Of a stretch of DNA of 64,000 nt, positions 10,741 to 21,675 are shown one piece after another (position 1 is the stretch's first letter; each line of letters begins with the position of its first letter). The DNA lies in assembly GCA_030789695.1 (NCBI GenBank), contig CM061142.1, positions 608,415,659 through 608,479,658 on the forward strand, read 5' to 3'. A model generated the notes under the pieces. It did not search any database and was not told the origin of the DNA. It worked only from the letters and a program-made list of their open reading frames with translations. A program made the translations under genes and the position numbers. The DNA is from Scilla litardierei (Eukaryota > Streptophyta > Magnoliopsida > Asparagales > Asparagaceae).

Positions 10741-11391
10741 ATGCAACGAGAGGTTTACCGTCGTCCACATGTGCACAGGTCCAAGCTGCAGGTGGTGCTG
10801 TTGGAGGAAGAGGACGATGGGACGGAGCTGGAGGACGAGACCATCAAGGAGGAGGCCACAGAGGACCCTCAGTCAGATGTAGCGGAGGTCTCTCTAAAAT
10901 CCGTGGTATGGTTCACCCCAAACCATACCATGAAGTTGAGGGGGTATATCGACGATCAGGAGGTGACAGTACTCATTGACAGTGGGGCTACCCACAATTT
11001 CATCTCCCGAAGGGTGGTAGAGCAGCAAGAGCTACAGCTGGTGGACGTGGGCAGTTTTAGCATGATGATGGGGACATGCAAGAAGGAGAGTAGCAGAGGA
11101 GTGTGCCGAGGGCTGGTGTTGACACTGCAGGGGAGACAGGTGTTAGCAGACTTCTTACCCCAAGACTTGGGGAGTACTGATGTCATTTTGAGCATGACAT
11201 GGCTGCAAACGTTGGTGGAGATAAAAGTAAACTGGAAACTTGTCAGGATGGAATTCCATAAGGATGGGAGAGCAGTGGTGTTGCAGGGGGGACCCCAGTC
11301 TGTGCAGAGTTTTGGTCTCACTGAAGACCATAGTACGGGCCCTTCAGCAGAGAGAGGGATTTCTGGTGGAGTTACACTCGATAGTAAGTGA
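10741..11391 (+). pseudogene. Retropepsin-like protease of the chromovirus
   Basis: An open stretch of 216 codons contains the aspartic protease active-site motif DSGATHNFIS, preceded by VTVLI and followed by LGSTDVILSMTWLQTL (the usual D-x-I-L-G-M-x-W-L block, here D-V-I-L-S-M-T-W-L). The catalytic Asp is kept. The enzyme would release mature Gag and Pol. It lies directly between the Gag zinc knuckle and the RT. Confidence 0.85.
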
Positions 11392-11559
11392 GGGTGATGC
11401 TAAGGCAGGCAGGGAGCAGCCGATTCCGAGAGAGGTGCAGGCTATGCTGGAGCAGTTTAACGATGTTTTTAGAAGCCACGGGGCCTTCCACCACCTAGAG
11501 ACCACGAGCACGCTATCGTCCGACGGGAGGGCACGTCCTCCATTAACGTGAGGCCCTAT

Positions 11560-12760
11560 TGCTACCTCCAGATACAAAAGGACGAAATTGAAAGGATGGT
11601 AGCAAAAATGATGCAGGCGGGTGTTATCCAGCCCAGTGTGAGTCCCTTCTCCTGTCTGGTGTTGCTAGTTAAGAAGAAGGATTGGAGCTGGCGCTTCTGC
11701 ATAGACTACTGAGCGCTTAATAAGGAAATGATGACAGACAAGTTCAACATACCGGTGATTGACGAGCTTCTCGATGAGTTACATGGGTCAGCCATCTTTT
11801 CGAAAATAAATCTCAAATCAGGCTACCACCAGATCAGGATGATGGAGACAAATGTTCCCAAGATAGCCTTTAGGACTCGTGAAGGTCACTACGAGTTTTT
11901 GGTCATGCCCTTCGGCTTGACTAATGCGACTGACACGTTCCAATCCCTGATGAACAAGGTATTCCGTCCATACCTGAGGAGCTTTGTACTGGTATTCTTT
12001 GATGATACCTTGGTATAAAGCCGCTCGTTGGAGGAGCATTTGGATCACTTGCAGGTAGTGTTCCAGGAGTTGCAGTACCACCAGTTGTTCGGGAATCGAA
12101 AGGAGTGCTTATTTCGACAGCCACGGGTGGAGTACTTGGGGCACGTGGTGTCCTCAGACGGAGTAGCTGCAGATAGGGCGAAAACAGCGGCAATGCTAGA
12201 CTGGCCGCGACCCACCACTTTGAGGGGTCTAAGGGGGTTCCTAGGCCTCACAGGTTACTACATGAGGTTTGTCGGGGGATATGATACGTTCGCCTGGCCA
12301 CTCACGGAGTTGTTGAAGAAGGATCAGTTTATATGGGGTGACGAGGCGACGCTTGCTTTCGAGGCCTTGAAGAAGGCTATGACTACCGTCCCAGTGTTGG
12401 CGCTTCCGGATTTCTCGAGACCCTTTGTTGTGAAGGCTGATGCTTTGGGACATGGATTAGGGGTGGTGTTGATGCAGGATCAACGTCATATCGACTATTA
12501 TAGTCAAGTGCTGACAGCAAGGGCCAGATTGAAGTCGGTGTACGAGAGGGAGCTGATGGCTATAGTCCTGTATATTCAGAAGTGGAGACCGTATCTGCTA
12601 GGGAGGTGCCTCTTAGTGCGCACAGATCAGAGGAGCCTTAAGTATCTTTTGGAGCAGTGAATAGTTGCAGATGAGCACCAGAAATGGCTGAGGAAGCTGA
12701 TGGGGTACATGTTGAGATAGAATATCGTCCAGGGCTGGAGAATAAGGCGGCCGACGCTCT
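11560..12760 (+). pseudogene. Reverse transcriptase and RNase H of the chromovirus
   Basis: RT landmarks in order: [62 protein letters not shown], and [10 protein letters not shown] at the catalytic site (F-x-D-D type). VEYLGHVVSSDGV, LRGFLGLTGYY and the RNase H start FVVKADALGHGLGVVLMQ follow, with RNase H continuing to LRTDQ-like and LKYLLEQ. Stops interrupt at about 11710 (FCIDY*ALN), 12016 and 12658, so it is dead as it stands. A degraded YRPGLENK.ADAL motif ends the RNase H. Confidence 0.92.
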
Positions 12761-12859
12761 GGCACGGAGAGAGGATGATATACATTTGACGGCTTTGTCT
12801 GTGTCCGTGCTTCAGGACTGGAAGCCATTATAGAGGGAGATTGAGGGGGGACCAAGAGC

Positions 12860-14250
12860 TGGCAGGCATTCGGGATGCGCTTTTACAGGATCAGCGGATC
12901 ACCCGGGATATGTTGTGCAGGAGGGGAGATTGGTATATTGGGGTCGACTGGTGTTGCCGAGGACATCCACCCACATTCCAGACATATTTCAAGAGTTTCA
13001 TTGCAGTACTGTGGGAGGGCGTTCTGGGGTCCTCAAGACCTATCAGAGAATGGCTAGAGATGTGTATTGGCAGGGAATGAAGGACATATCGAAGATGGTA
13101 GCTGAGTGTGACGTGTGCCAACGTCATAAGAATATAGCAATGTCCCCGAGAGGGTTACTGCAGCCACTGTCCTTGCCAGAGAGTCTGGGAGAACCTTTCC
13201 ATGGACTTCATCGACGGGTTGCCTAAGTCTGCGGGATTCATGGTGATATTTGTAGTGGTAGATCGTCACAGTAAATATGCGCATTTCGTACCGCTTAGAC
13301 ATCCTTACAGCAGTCTCAGTGGCACGGAGGTGTTCGTGAGGGAGGTCATCCGCTTACATAGGCCTCCAAAATCCATTGTCTCAGATAGAGACAAGGTTTT
13401 CTTGAGCAGATTCTGACAGGAGCTCTTCAGGTTGCATTGGACAGTCTTGAATCGTAGTACCACTTATCATCCACAGACTAACGGCCAGACTGAGGTCGTC
13501 AACAAGAGCGTCGAGACCTACTTGCGGTGTTTCATCTCGGAGAGCCCGAAGGAGTGGGCCCGTTGGCTGTCGTAGGCTGAATACTGGTACAATACCTCTT
13601 ATCACACTGCCGCTCAGACGACGCCTTTCAGGATCTTGTATGCGCTGGACCCCCCTCACTTGCTACATTATGGACATGAGAGGACATCAGTATCCAATAT
13701 GGAGAGTAATTGGCAGAGCGAATCCGGATTTTGGAGGAGCTGAAGCTTCATTTGACTAGAGCACAGCAGGTCATGAAGACGAAGGCTGACCTACACCGCC
13801 GAGATGTACAGTTTGACGTAGGGGGACATGGTGTATCTGAAATTGTGACCGTACAGGCAGAGTCCCTAGCCCATCGAAGAAATGAGAAGCTCTCTCCCAG
13901 ATATTTCGGGCCTTTTGAGGTGGAGGCGAAGGTGGGGCCAGTAGCTTATAAATTGAAATTGCCTCCAGGATCGGTCATTCATCCGGAGTTTCACGTGTCC
14001 CAGCCGCGGCATGTGATTGGTGGGCATACACCTTCTCCTTCACTTTCGGAGACTTTAACGGAGGATATGAAAGTCTTATTGGAGCCTAAGGAGTTGAATG
14101 AGGTGCGTAGTGGGGGAGCTGGAGAGCAGGAGGTGTTGGTGTGTTGGAAGGGCTTGCCAGAGCTTGAGAGCACTTGGGAGTTGGAGAGCGTCATGGCATA
14201 TCAGTTTCCAGATTTCCACCTTGAGGACAAGGTGGCTCTTTTGGGGGGAG
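12860..14250 (+). pseudogene. Integrase and chromodomain of the chromovirus
   Basis: The zinc-binding part shows H-x-H and CDVCQRHK around 12980-13140. The core shows MDFIDGLPKS, VSDRDKVFLS and STTYHPQTNGQTE, the three catalytic acidic blocks. The C-terminal part shows LSPRYFGPFEV, YKLKLPPGS and FHVSQPRH. A chromodomain-like tail, VLVCWKGLPELESTWEL followed by FHLEDKV, ends next to the 3' LTR. Chromodomains bind histone marks and guide integration. Stops occur near 13414 and 13573, and the zinc domain needs a frame change. Confidence 0.88.
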
Positions 14251-14253
14251 TAG
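14239..14253 (+). promoter_or_regulatory. Polypurine tract of the chromovirus
   Basis: TTTTGGGGGGAGTAG lies directly before the TG that opens the 3' LTR, the normal place for plus-strand priming. The related elements at 17785 and 49285 end their internal regions with similar GAGTAA/GAGTAG strings. Confidence 0.85.
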
Positions 14254-14594
14254 TGATGGGATCATCGCGTACTCAAGGTGGCGGCGGCAGACCGGTGGAG
14301 GACACGGCTCAACCAATAGATTCAGGGACATTTTCGCACCTTTATGACTTAGTTTCTATTATTTTATTAGAATAAGGACAAACTTGTAATTTGGGTTTTA
14401 TTCGGCATTGTGTTCATAAGGGGGGGCGGCGGCCGGCCCTAGGGCATGTGAAAAATTGAGTTTTGAACAATCATCTAGAGAAGAGTGCGGACGTCCTCTT
14501 AACGACGTCTTGGGAGGGTGGTTGCCTCTTTAATTGTAGCCAAATTTATCTTTTCTTTTGCTATTTTCTTCAATATTTTCTTTCGGTTCTATCA
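14254..14594 (+). repeat. 3' LTR of the chromovirus
   Basis: 341 bp, starting TGATGGGATCATCGCG and ending TTTCGGTTCTATCA. Compared with the 5' copy it has about 25 substitutions, a few extra G/C bases near 14425 and a roughly 10-bp deletion near the end. Confidence 0.92.
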
Positions 14595-15027
14595 TTTACC
14601 TGCGCACATGCTCATTTTACCCCTTTTCACTTTTTGCAATTTGTTTATGTTCGTGTTCACCTCATGGATGAGCTTAACTGCACACATGCTCACTTTACCC
14701 CTTTTCAGTTTTTGCAATTTTTTATGTGCTTGTTCACCTCATGGATGATCAACAAACAACAAATCAAGTGATTCCAATACTTTTTGAGCTGCCATTTATC
14801 CTTAGCAACTTTAACGGTTTGAAAACTTGCTGCAAACCTGTTGAAATTGTAAGTGGTAGATGGGTACTCAAAAAGTATTGGAATCACTTGATTTTTGATG
14901 TTAATCATCCATGAGGTGAACAAGACCATGAAAAAAATTGCAAAAAAACTGAAGATGGGGAAGCAGTGCACAGCGCAGGTAACTTACCTGCGCACATGCA
15001 CAAGAACATTTTCATATATATATATAT

Positions 15028-15390
15028 GAGGGATCAAATAACCCTCCAAAACCACCTAGCAAAAATTCTATGCCCCCTATTTTTTCGGAAGATCTGAACT
15101 ATTCAAATTGATCTCCACTCTCTAAAACCCTGACCCACCAATTTTCAGCCCGATCCCATGTGTATTGCCCATTCATCAACCCTTCGCAAAAGTTTTGTTC
15201 ATGCGAAACCGTTAAATTTGGATCGGATGTATGAACGAGCAAAACACATGGAATCGAGCTGAAAATTGGTGGGTCATGGTTTTAGATGGTGGAGATCAAG
15301 ATGAACGGTTCGGATCTTCTGAAAAAATAGGAGGCCATAGACTTTTTGCTGGGATTTTTGGGGGGTTATTTTGGGGTTATTTGATCTCTC
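15028..15390. mobile_element. Foldback element FB5 in a (TA)n tract
   Basis: About 363 bp between TA tracts, starting GAGGGATCAAATAACC and ending with the inverse, GGTTATTTGATCTCTC. The arms match over most of their length (ACCCACCAATTTTCAGC pairs with GCTGAAAATTGGTGGGT). The short centre carries GTTCATGCGAAACCGTTAAA. Related centres occur in FB8 and FB9. No coding capacity. Confidence 0.85.
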
Positions 15391-15405
15391 ATCATATATA
15401 TATAT

Positions 15406-15590
15406 GGATTCATATAAATCAGGTGGCACCTGATCTAATAAATCAGATACCAAGACACAAAAAGGTGGGCCCCACAACTGCCCACAACCAGTTGTGAGGC
15501 CCACCTTTTTGGGGCTTGTACTTTCCACCTTTTTTGTGTCTTGGCACCTGATCTATTACATCTGGTGCCACCTTTTTTACATTAAATTCA
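15406..15590. mobile_element. Small foldback element FB6 in a (TA)n tract
   Basis: A 185-bp hairpin between TA tracts. The arms contain AGGTGGCACCTGATCTA and TAGATCAGGTGCCAAGACA-type inverses, closing on ACAACTGCCCACAACCAGTTGT. The flanking direct copies of GGTGGGCCC/GGGCCCACC pair perfectly. Confidence 0.8.
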
Positions 15591-15596
15591 TATATA

Positions 15597-15997
15597 TATA
15601 TTATATAAAACACGTGTTTTGAATCATAGGGCTGACTGAGACAAGTCCCCGTCACCAACGATCCGGATGCATCCACATTTGCATCCAAGGGTCAAGATTT
15701 AATTCAAACCCCCCCCCACAATCACTACATTTGCATAGAATACCGCCCATTCCCCCTTTTTGCTAAAAAAACCCCTCCCATTTCACTTTTTACCCTAATA
15801 CCCTACACTCACCCATACTTATGCACTCCCCCCTTCATTTTCGAGTGTTTCTCTTTTGGCCCGAATTATATTTTTTTCTGGTGCCCGCGCCGAAGGTGCC
15901 CGCGCCAAAGCTAAATTTTTGTTCCTTTAAATTTTGGCGGGGGGGATTTTGAGGGGATATCTGAAATGAACCGTGTCCGAGGGCACGGGTTATGACT
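15597..15997 (+). mobile_element. Helitron-like element, degraded
   Basis: The 3' end has the hairpin CCGTGTCCGAGGGCACGG, then GTTATGACTCT, a mutated form of the GTTATGACTAG end at 16044 (read on the other strand). The 5' end, near TATTATATAAAACACGTG, is only approximate. It is followed by (TA)n and a scrap of FB1-type foldback terminus (CACCCTAGGAACACTTTA, 16011-16028). Confidence 0.55.
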
Positions 15998-16043
15998 CTA
16001 TATATATATGCACCCTAGGAACACTTTAACCTATATATATATA

Positions 16044-16629
16044 CTAGTCATAACCCGTGCCCGTAGGGCACGATTCATTTAAGATATTCCCATGTCAAAA
16101 GCTTAGTTCCCCAAGAATTTTGCTCATCCCAAGGAATTAAGTTAATAACAAAAATCTTAGTTCCTCAACAAATTTAGTACCATCCAAATTTAGTTCATCT
16201 CCAAAATTGTAGGGTTCTCCCAGCGAAATTTTCGAGTTCAAAAAATTTTAGTTCATCCCAAAATTTAGTTTTTCAGAGAATTTAGTTTCACACAAAAATT
16301 GATAGTCAAAATTTTATCTCTCTTCCTCTCTCTCCTGCAATTAAATGTCTGTTGCTGTCTTGGAAAAGATCTTAGAATCAAATGGTTGTTGCTATCCCCA
16401 AAAAAGCCTATTGCTCTCCCCCAAAAGCAGACTTGCTTTCCCAAGTCAAATGGCAAGTTACGAAAAGAAATGGGCCCCACACAAACTCAAAAATACAAAC
16501 CATTCATCTTAATTTTTAATCCCAACCGTTCATCATCCAAGATTAAATCTCAGCCACTTTTTATCCCCCTCATTTGTCCTAGTCAGCTTGTCCTAGTCAG
16601 CCCTAGGATTCAAAAAACTCTGTCAAATG

Positions 16630-16669
<40 letters not shown>
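16044..16669 (-). mobile_element. Helitron-like element
   Basis: Read on the minus strand, the 3' end is hairpin CGTGCCCTACGGGCACGG, then GTTATGACTAG at 16044, followed by T. The interior has repeated AATTTAGTTC phrases also seen in the Helitrons at 39824, 46620 and 47241. It shares CCATTCATC, AAGATTAAATC and TTTGTCCTAGTCAGC near its 5' side. The 5' end dissolves into a (TA)n array at 16630-16669. Non-autonomous. Confidence 0.65.
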
Positions 16670-16671
<2 letters not shown>

Positions 16672-17287
16672 CTATCTTTTGTGTCTCCAGTCGTCTGAAA
16701 GTTTAACTGAGTCTCTTTTTTATCTGCTTGGTTTGATTTATTACATAAGAATATAGGTTTCGTTTCTATTTCTACAGCCCAAAATGATAACCATCCTTCT
16801 AATACCTCTGAAGCATAAAAGTCAAATACACAGAGGACATGTATGGATATGCTATATAATGGAAGACTGTCATGTATAACAACCAAAGCCTGGTTCCCCA
16901 GCTCAATACCAATACAGAAAACGGCAATATATCAAGAATACAGCCTCCCAGCTGTTCACAGCTAGACGCTCTCTCCTTCCTGCCTAAAACAGACAAGAAC
17001 TGTTCTAGTAGACGTGACTTTCTTTTACTATAATCCAAATTCGATAATCATAATCTTGTAAGAAATATGCATCCAAAATTAATCCAAAGAATTTGATAAA
17101 AAGATTTGTTAGTTATTGTTTGACTGACAGAGTGAGCTATTCATGTCAGTCACTATGCAGTCATAAAGAACAACGTGTGATTTGGTCTCAACTCTTAAGT
17201 AGTCAAGCCATTTATGTTGGGATCATGGAGTTGTATGCAGTATGAGCATCGGCAACAACAATAGCAAGACAAGAGTTTTGTTGTTAC
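16670..17287. other. Intron sequence next to the 17288-17677 exon
   Basis: Donor-side intron sequence of the TBCCD1-like gene (minus strand). No TE terminus or convincing ORF was seen. Confidence 0.5.
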
Positions 17288-17677
17288 CTTTACAGAATGT
17301 CCTTTGATATCACTGGCCTGTTTTACAACAGAAACTTTAGAGAGACCCTCCACAAATGTCTGGCTTCTACAATATGAAGAACTGCTTTGGGCCTTTGTTT
17401 GACTTGCACAAGCATCGGTCATAGTCACGTCCGGATCTGAGGCACCAAGTGATCCATTTTCTTTTGCTGCTACTTTCTCAGCGGTATGTTCCAGGGAAGA
17501 AGCAATGTTTTCCAAAATCCAGTCATGAACTTGGGCAGCCGGAACAGGAACAGCAGGCATGTCCGGATCTGAATTTGCAAAGAATGGTGCTGCCTGACTT
17601 AACGGAATTCCTTCAGACCCCTTGTCCCCAAACTGAACAAGGAATTCAAGGTGCACAAATCTTTCCAGGGTTAAAAC
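17288..17677 (-). CDS. TBCCD1: TBCCD1-like protein, central exon (partial gene)
   Basis: This 390-bp exon encodes 130 residues, starting VLTLERFVHLEFLVQFGDKG, including AAPFFANSDPDMPAVPVPA and VHDWILENIASSLEH, and ending ASDIKGHSVK. These are conserved blocks of plant TBCCD1 proteins, lying between the N-terminal helical region and the TBCC domain. A TCTACAG acceptor precedes GTTTTAACC, and the exon ends AAG before GTAACA. Both boundaries are phase 0, so it joins in frame to the exon ending at 45271 (...EESL | VLTLERF...) and to the one at 630. No frame damage is visible, consistent with a functional host gene. Both flanking introns are packed with TEs. Confidence 0.85.
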
Positions 17678-17784
17678 CTGTAGATAAGCAAAAGAGTGAG
17701 CGACATTTTTCATCTAGCATGAGCAAATCACATAAGAGAAGCTAAAGAATGAGCATACAAGAAAGTGTACTATGAATTGGTAAT

Positions 17785-19541
17785 TGTTAGGATTAGCGTC
17801 TATGGCCATCTAGTGGCAAATAAAATTTTGACTACATTGGCAAAACTGTAATTTCAGCGGGGTCCAAGGACAAATCGGTAATTTTAGACTTAAACCCCCG
17901 GGTCAGTAATACTTTGGTAATTTAGATGAGACGGCTCATTAGGAGTTTTGCTATAAATAAAGGGGATGAGATTAGAAGTGGGTTATGTGCAGTTTTGAGA
18001 AGAATTGATTGAGAATAGGGATGGATCCATTAGATTAGATTAAATCTTGGAAGAGTTAGACTTTTCTCTCAAATCAAAAGCTAGGAGAGTGGTCTTCCTC
18101 TCGAATCGATGCCAACTATACTTGTATCCTCTTTATTTCATCAATAAAAATATCTCATTTTCCCAAAAATCCACTTTTAGCCCTAAAAATCCCACATTTG
18201 CCCTAAAATTCAATCTTTCCACTAAAAATCCTATTTTTATCCATAAAATCCCTAACAGATCGCATCAAATTGGTATTAAAGCATAGATCCTAATGACTGC
18301 GACAAGAAAGGTGGATGCTTGGGATGAACGACTGCAATCGGTATTGGATGAGATGAAAGCCACGATGAAGCAACACTTTGATAAGACAAGAAACCAATTA
18401 CCGAAAGAAATTTCAGACATCTTTCGCCAAGCCAACTTGAATTTAGATATGAAGAAAGACGAAGCAAACGAAGCAAATCTGGGGCTTACGACGACATCTT
18501 TGGCATAGGAAAAAGAGAAAGATACCACCTTTGACGAAGAACCACAACAAATCGACTGTAAATCGCTTCAAATCCGCGACGAATCGTACGAGTGCAGTTC
18601 AAATTCTCTTCTAAAATCAAGGGAAAAGGTGATCGAGTCAATCAGACAAGGGGGTAGCCAAACCTAAGGAGATTGGTGACCCAAGAGCGGGCCGCAAGGA
18701 GGCCCTCGGCCTCCCGTCGGGCCGTCCAGGGGCCCACACCCCTTGGGCGGGCCGGACCGGGACCGAAAACCCTCGGACATCCGTCCACAGGGTCGGTGGG
18801 CCTTAGTTTTCAGATGGATGCACTTCCAAGCCTCAGAGACATGGCTTCAAGCACGACAAACCTTCAGGCGGCTTTGGCGATCGCCACGGTGCCTATCCGG
18901 GCTTTGCGAAGGTGGTGGAGACCTTGGGTGGCCCTATGATGACAGAGGAGACACGTAAGTCTTCAATGGAGCCAAAGGAGGCCCACATGAATGCAACAGC
19001 CCTTCCGAGAGCAACACAACGATGGTGATAGAGGTATTCCGAGCTTCGACCCAGGAGTGGACAAACACCCTCACTCAGAGTACGTGGCCCACAAACTTCA
19101 TGAACCACCATAGAGTAATGTTAGGATTAGGATTTATGGCCATCCAGTGACAAATATGTAAATTTTGGACACAGAGACGACTATAATTTTAGGAGGGTAC
19201 ATGGGTAGATATGTAATTTTCGGCTGAAACCCCAAGGTCAGTGGTATTTTGGTAATTTAGTAACGACGGTTCATTGGGAGTTTTGCCATTAATAAAGTGG
19301 TGGAGATTAGAAGTGGATTATGTGGAGTTTTGAGAAGAATTGATTGAGAATAGGGATAGATCCCTTAGATTAGATTAGATATTGAGAGAGTTAGTCTTTT
19401 CTCTCGAATCAAAAGCGAGGAAAGCGGTCCTTCTGTCAAATTGAGGCCAACTATCCTTGTATCATCTTTATTTCATCAATAAAAATATCCCCCCCTCCCC
19501 CCGGCACTTTTTAGCCCTAAAATCCCAAGCGGATCGCAACA
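17785..19541 (+). mobile_element. Non-autonomous gag-only gypsy derivative
   Basis: A 1.76-kb element has LTRs 17785-18267 and 19119-19541, a PBS (TTGGTATTAAAGC, just after the 5' LTR) and an internal region of only 851 bp. Target duplication: GTAAT left, GTAAC right (4 of 5). The internal region encodes a gag leader (18294-18508: MTATRKVDAWDERLQ...) and a GC-rich stretch, but no protease, RT or integrase. Both LTRs start TGTTAGGAT and end GCATCA/GCAACA. It would need enzymes from a full-length relative such as the 8649 element. Confidence 0.85.
18294..18508 (+). pseudogene. gag leader fragment of the gypsy derivative
   Basis: An open frame of 71 codons with charged, helical, coiled-coil-like sequence (DERLQSVLDEMKATMKQH; FDKTRNQLPKEISDIF) parallels the gag leaders at 9010 (plus) and 30446 (minus, MITARKVDALKEKLESEVETL). 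It ends in a stop before the GC-rich segment. It has no enzymatic role. Confidence 0.7.
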
Positions 19542-19546
19542 GTAAC

Positions 19547-20930
19547 TTCCCTTATTCATATCCCAAATGGCAACGTAATTCTGAGGTGATTCATCACATG
19601 AGCTTCTGAAATAAACATATGGTGCTAAGCCATGATGTCATACAAGGGCAGAAGTATTTTGAACATATGCTATCTTTGATACTGTTCATACTGTTTACTA
19701 TCCTAATTAGTGCAATCGGTTTAACAAATTCCGAACATGGCAAAAGAACTTTAAACTTTTCTTTTTGAAAAAATCATAATTGGTTATTCTAGCAAATTCT
19801 TGTAGGAAAGCCTTCGTTACAATCCTCGAGGTCTGGTAATACCTCAAGTAAAGAGCAACAAGTCTGTGTGTAGTTTATAAATTTTAGAGTACATAGCCTT
19901 GCAGTTCTTGTATATCATAATGCTTTCAGAAGTCAGAACATGAGGAATGTAGCATGTCTAACAATAGATCATCATCAACTAGAACCTGATATTTTGGATG
20001 AAAAACATATTCTTTCATCCACGTGTAGGAGCAACTTAAACCTTGCTGGCCATAATGCGATTCTCTCCCGGCAAATGTTCCACAGTATCAAAATAGTTAA
20101 AAATAACCGCAAGAATTTCTACCCTAGCTCTACATTGAATAATAAACCTTCAGTATTTCTCTTTATGATATTTCAAGACCCCTAATATAAGTATCACATG
20201 ATTAAACAATTTCAAACAATGCATGAGATGATTATCTAAACACATACATGGATAGATATTGATAGTACAAGGCAACTCTTTAAACGCTAGATGGTCGAGG
20301 CGGGTTCGGTGACTAATTTAATTATATCTTATGAAACACCGGAAAAATAGCATTGTCTTATTTGCCATTAGCATGCATGATTTTGTCCCGATACTGATAT
20401 CAAAGATTGGTAAAAGAATACAGTGTTCATGCAGTATTTTTTACGTAATTAATTATACATATTAGTATATTGCATACATCTCTAAGTTACAGTCAAGCCT
20501 CATGTAGTATTTTTTGCTCGTAGACTCGTAGTGATAACTGCCTAGTAACGGTAAGCTACTCTTGATTTTTTGTTGATGCTCTCAATTTGCTATAAGCAAG
20601 TTATTTTGCAGGACCTTGGATTCATGGGTAATTCTCGCTGTTGCATGATTGCAAAAAAAATCAAGGAGAACACATAAGTATTTACTAAAGTACTAAAGTG
20701 AAATATACATCGATGACTATGAGTTACACGAGTCTAAAATATTTGAAAAATACATAATAGAATATTAGAATGTTAAGAATGCAAACCTATATGGTCAATG
20801 TAGAATTGCATTTTTTTGACAAGATTCAATTACTATTTATTTGTTGCATTGTTAATTTGTTTTATTTTATTTATTAATATTTTTCGATGTCTTTTTTGTC
20901 ATATGATTCTTAACGTATAAGATTTATAGT
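19547..20930. other. Intron sequence without a clear feature
   Basis: AT-rich sequence between the gypsy derivative and the hAT coding region. CTAGATGGTCGAGGCGGG near 20290 looks like a decayed DNA-transposon end rich in CTAGGCGG-type motifs, but no partner end was found. CAGTGTTCATGC at 20425 resembles the hAT terminus only over its first eight bases. Confidence 0.4.
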
Positions 20931-20932
20931 GT

Positions 20933-21675
20933 GTGAAGATGTCGTCCTCCGGAGCTTCTAGCAAAAGTGTTCCAAAAGGAGACCCTTGCTGGGCATATGG
21001 AAAGCAAGTGGATAGCAATATTACGGCTAAGATTCAATGTAATTATTGCAATCAATTTGTTAATGGAGGAATTACCCGGTTCAAGGCGCATCTTGCGGGA
21101 AGAAGGGAAAATGTGAGGCCATGTGGTAGTGTCCCTGATGATGTGAAGAGCAAGGTGTTAGAAATTCTTGTTAAATTTGAGAAGGAAAAGGAGCGCAAGG
21201 CGACGGGGGTGCAAGCTTTAATGGATGATGTTAACATTGGTGGAGAGAAACATGCCCAAGAGAAACATGAGTGTGTGACCCATCAGGAGTCTTCCTCAAG
21301 ATCGAGTACTTTTTCTACATTTAAGAAGATATGGCCGATGGATAGGTATGCCATTCAAGCTCCAGCAGATTTGGATGTTGTTATGGGAAAGACAAAGCAG
21401 ACTACACTTGATTCGAAGAAGAGAAAAAAGAGAATGGAGAACATGATCCAATATATTGCGATGTGGTTCTTCGAAGCCGGAATTTCTTTCAATGCTGCAA
21501 CACTTGGATCATTTCAGCAAATGTTGCAGGCTGTAGGTCAATTTGGGCCAGGCTTAGAGACTCCCACTCCTTATAAGAAAAAAATGTTTCTTGAGAAGGA
21601 GGTGGAGGAGACACATGAAAGATTGAAATCTTTCAGAGAGCTATATCATTCATGGATGCTCCATTATGACCGATG
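20933..21675 (+). pseudogene. hAT transposase, N-terminal part (BED finger and DUF659 start)
   Basis: The frame opens MKMSSSGASSKSVPKGDPCW. The zinc finger ligands are in IQCNYCNQFVNGGITRFKAHLAG (C-x2-C then H, BED-like). DUF659 begins with MIQYIAMWFFEAGISFNAA and VGQFGPGLETPTPY. The match ends in the block encoding GCSIMTD (21650-21674), reached by a frame shift from the main frame, where the solo LTR begins. BED fingers bind the transposon ends, and DUF659 precedes the catalytic RNase H-like fold. Confidence 0.85.

Larger units (their letters stand above)
8649..14594 (+). mobile_element. Full-length Ty3/gypsy chromovirus, inactivated
   Basis: The element is 5.9 kb with direct LTRs, an initiator-tRNA-Met PBS, gag with zinc-knuckle remnant, protease, reverse transcriptase, RNase H, integrase and a C-terminal chromodomain, then a polypurine tract. 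This order defines plant chromoviruses (Tekay/Reina-like; the clade was not resolved). Several stops and frame changes break the polyprotein, so it cannot make proteins itself. The two LTRs differ at roughly 25 positions plus indels. A clear 5-bp target duplication is not visible (GCTAT left, TTTAC right). It sits inside foldback element FB4. Confidence 0.93.
8612..15013. mobile_element. Foldback element FB4 split by a gypsy retrotransposon
   Basis: The left piece (8612-8648: GGGAAAATGTGC..., GTGCGCAGGTAAG) and right piece (14595-15013, ending GCACAAGAACATTTTC) reunite into one palindromic element when the retrotransposon 8649-14594 is removed. The right part carries the family module (GTTCACCTCATGGATGATCA; CAAAAAGTATTGGAATCAC) and an extra duplication of about 60-80 bp of its arm (14595-14660 repeated at 14668-14740). 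Confidence 0.7.

Noticed and set aside
20425..20432. CAGTGTTC as the left end of the hAT transposon
   Set aside because: Only eight bases match the right end, and the flanking eight bases (AAAGAATA) do not match those at the right border (ACGACAAC).
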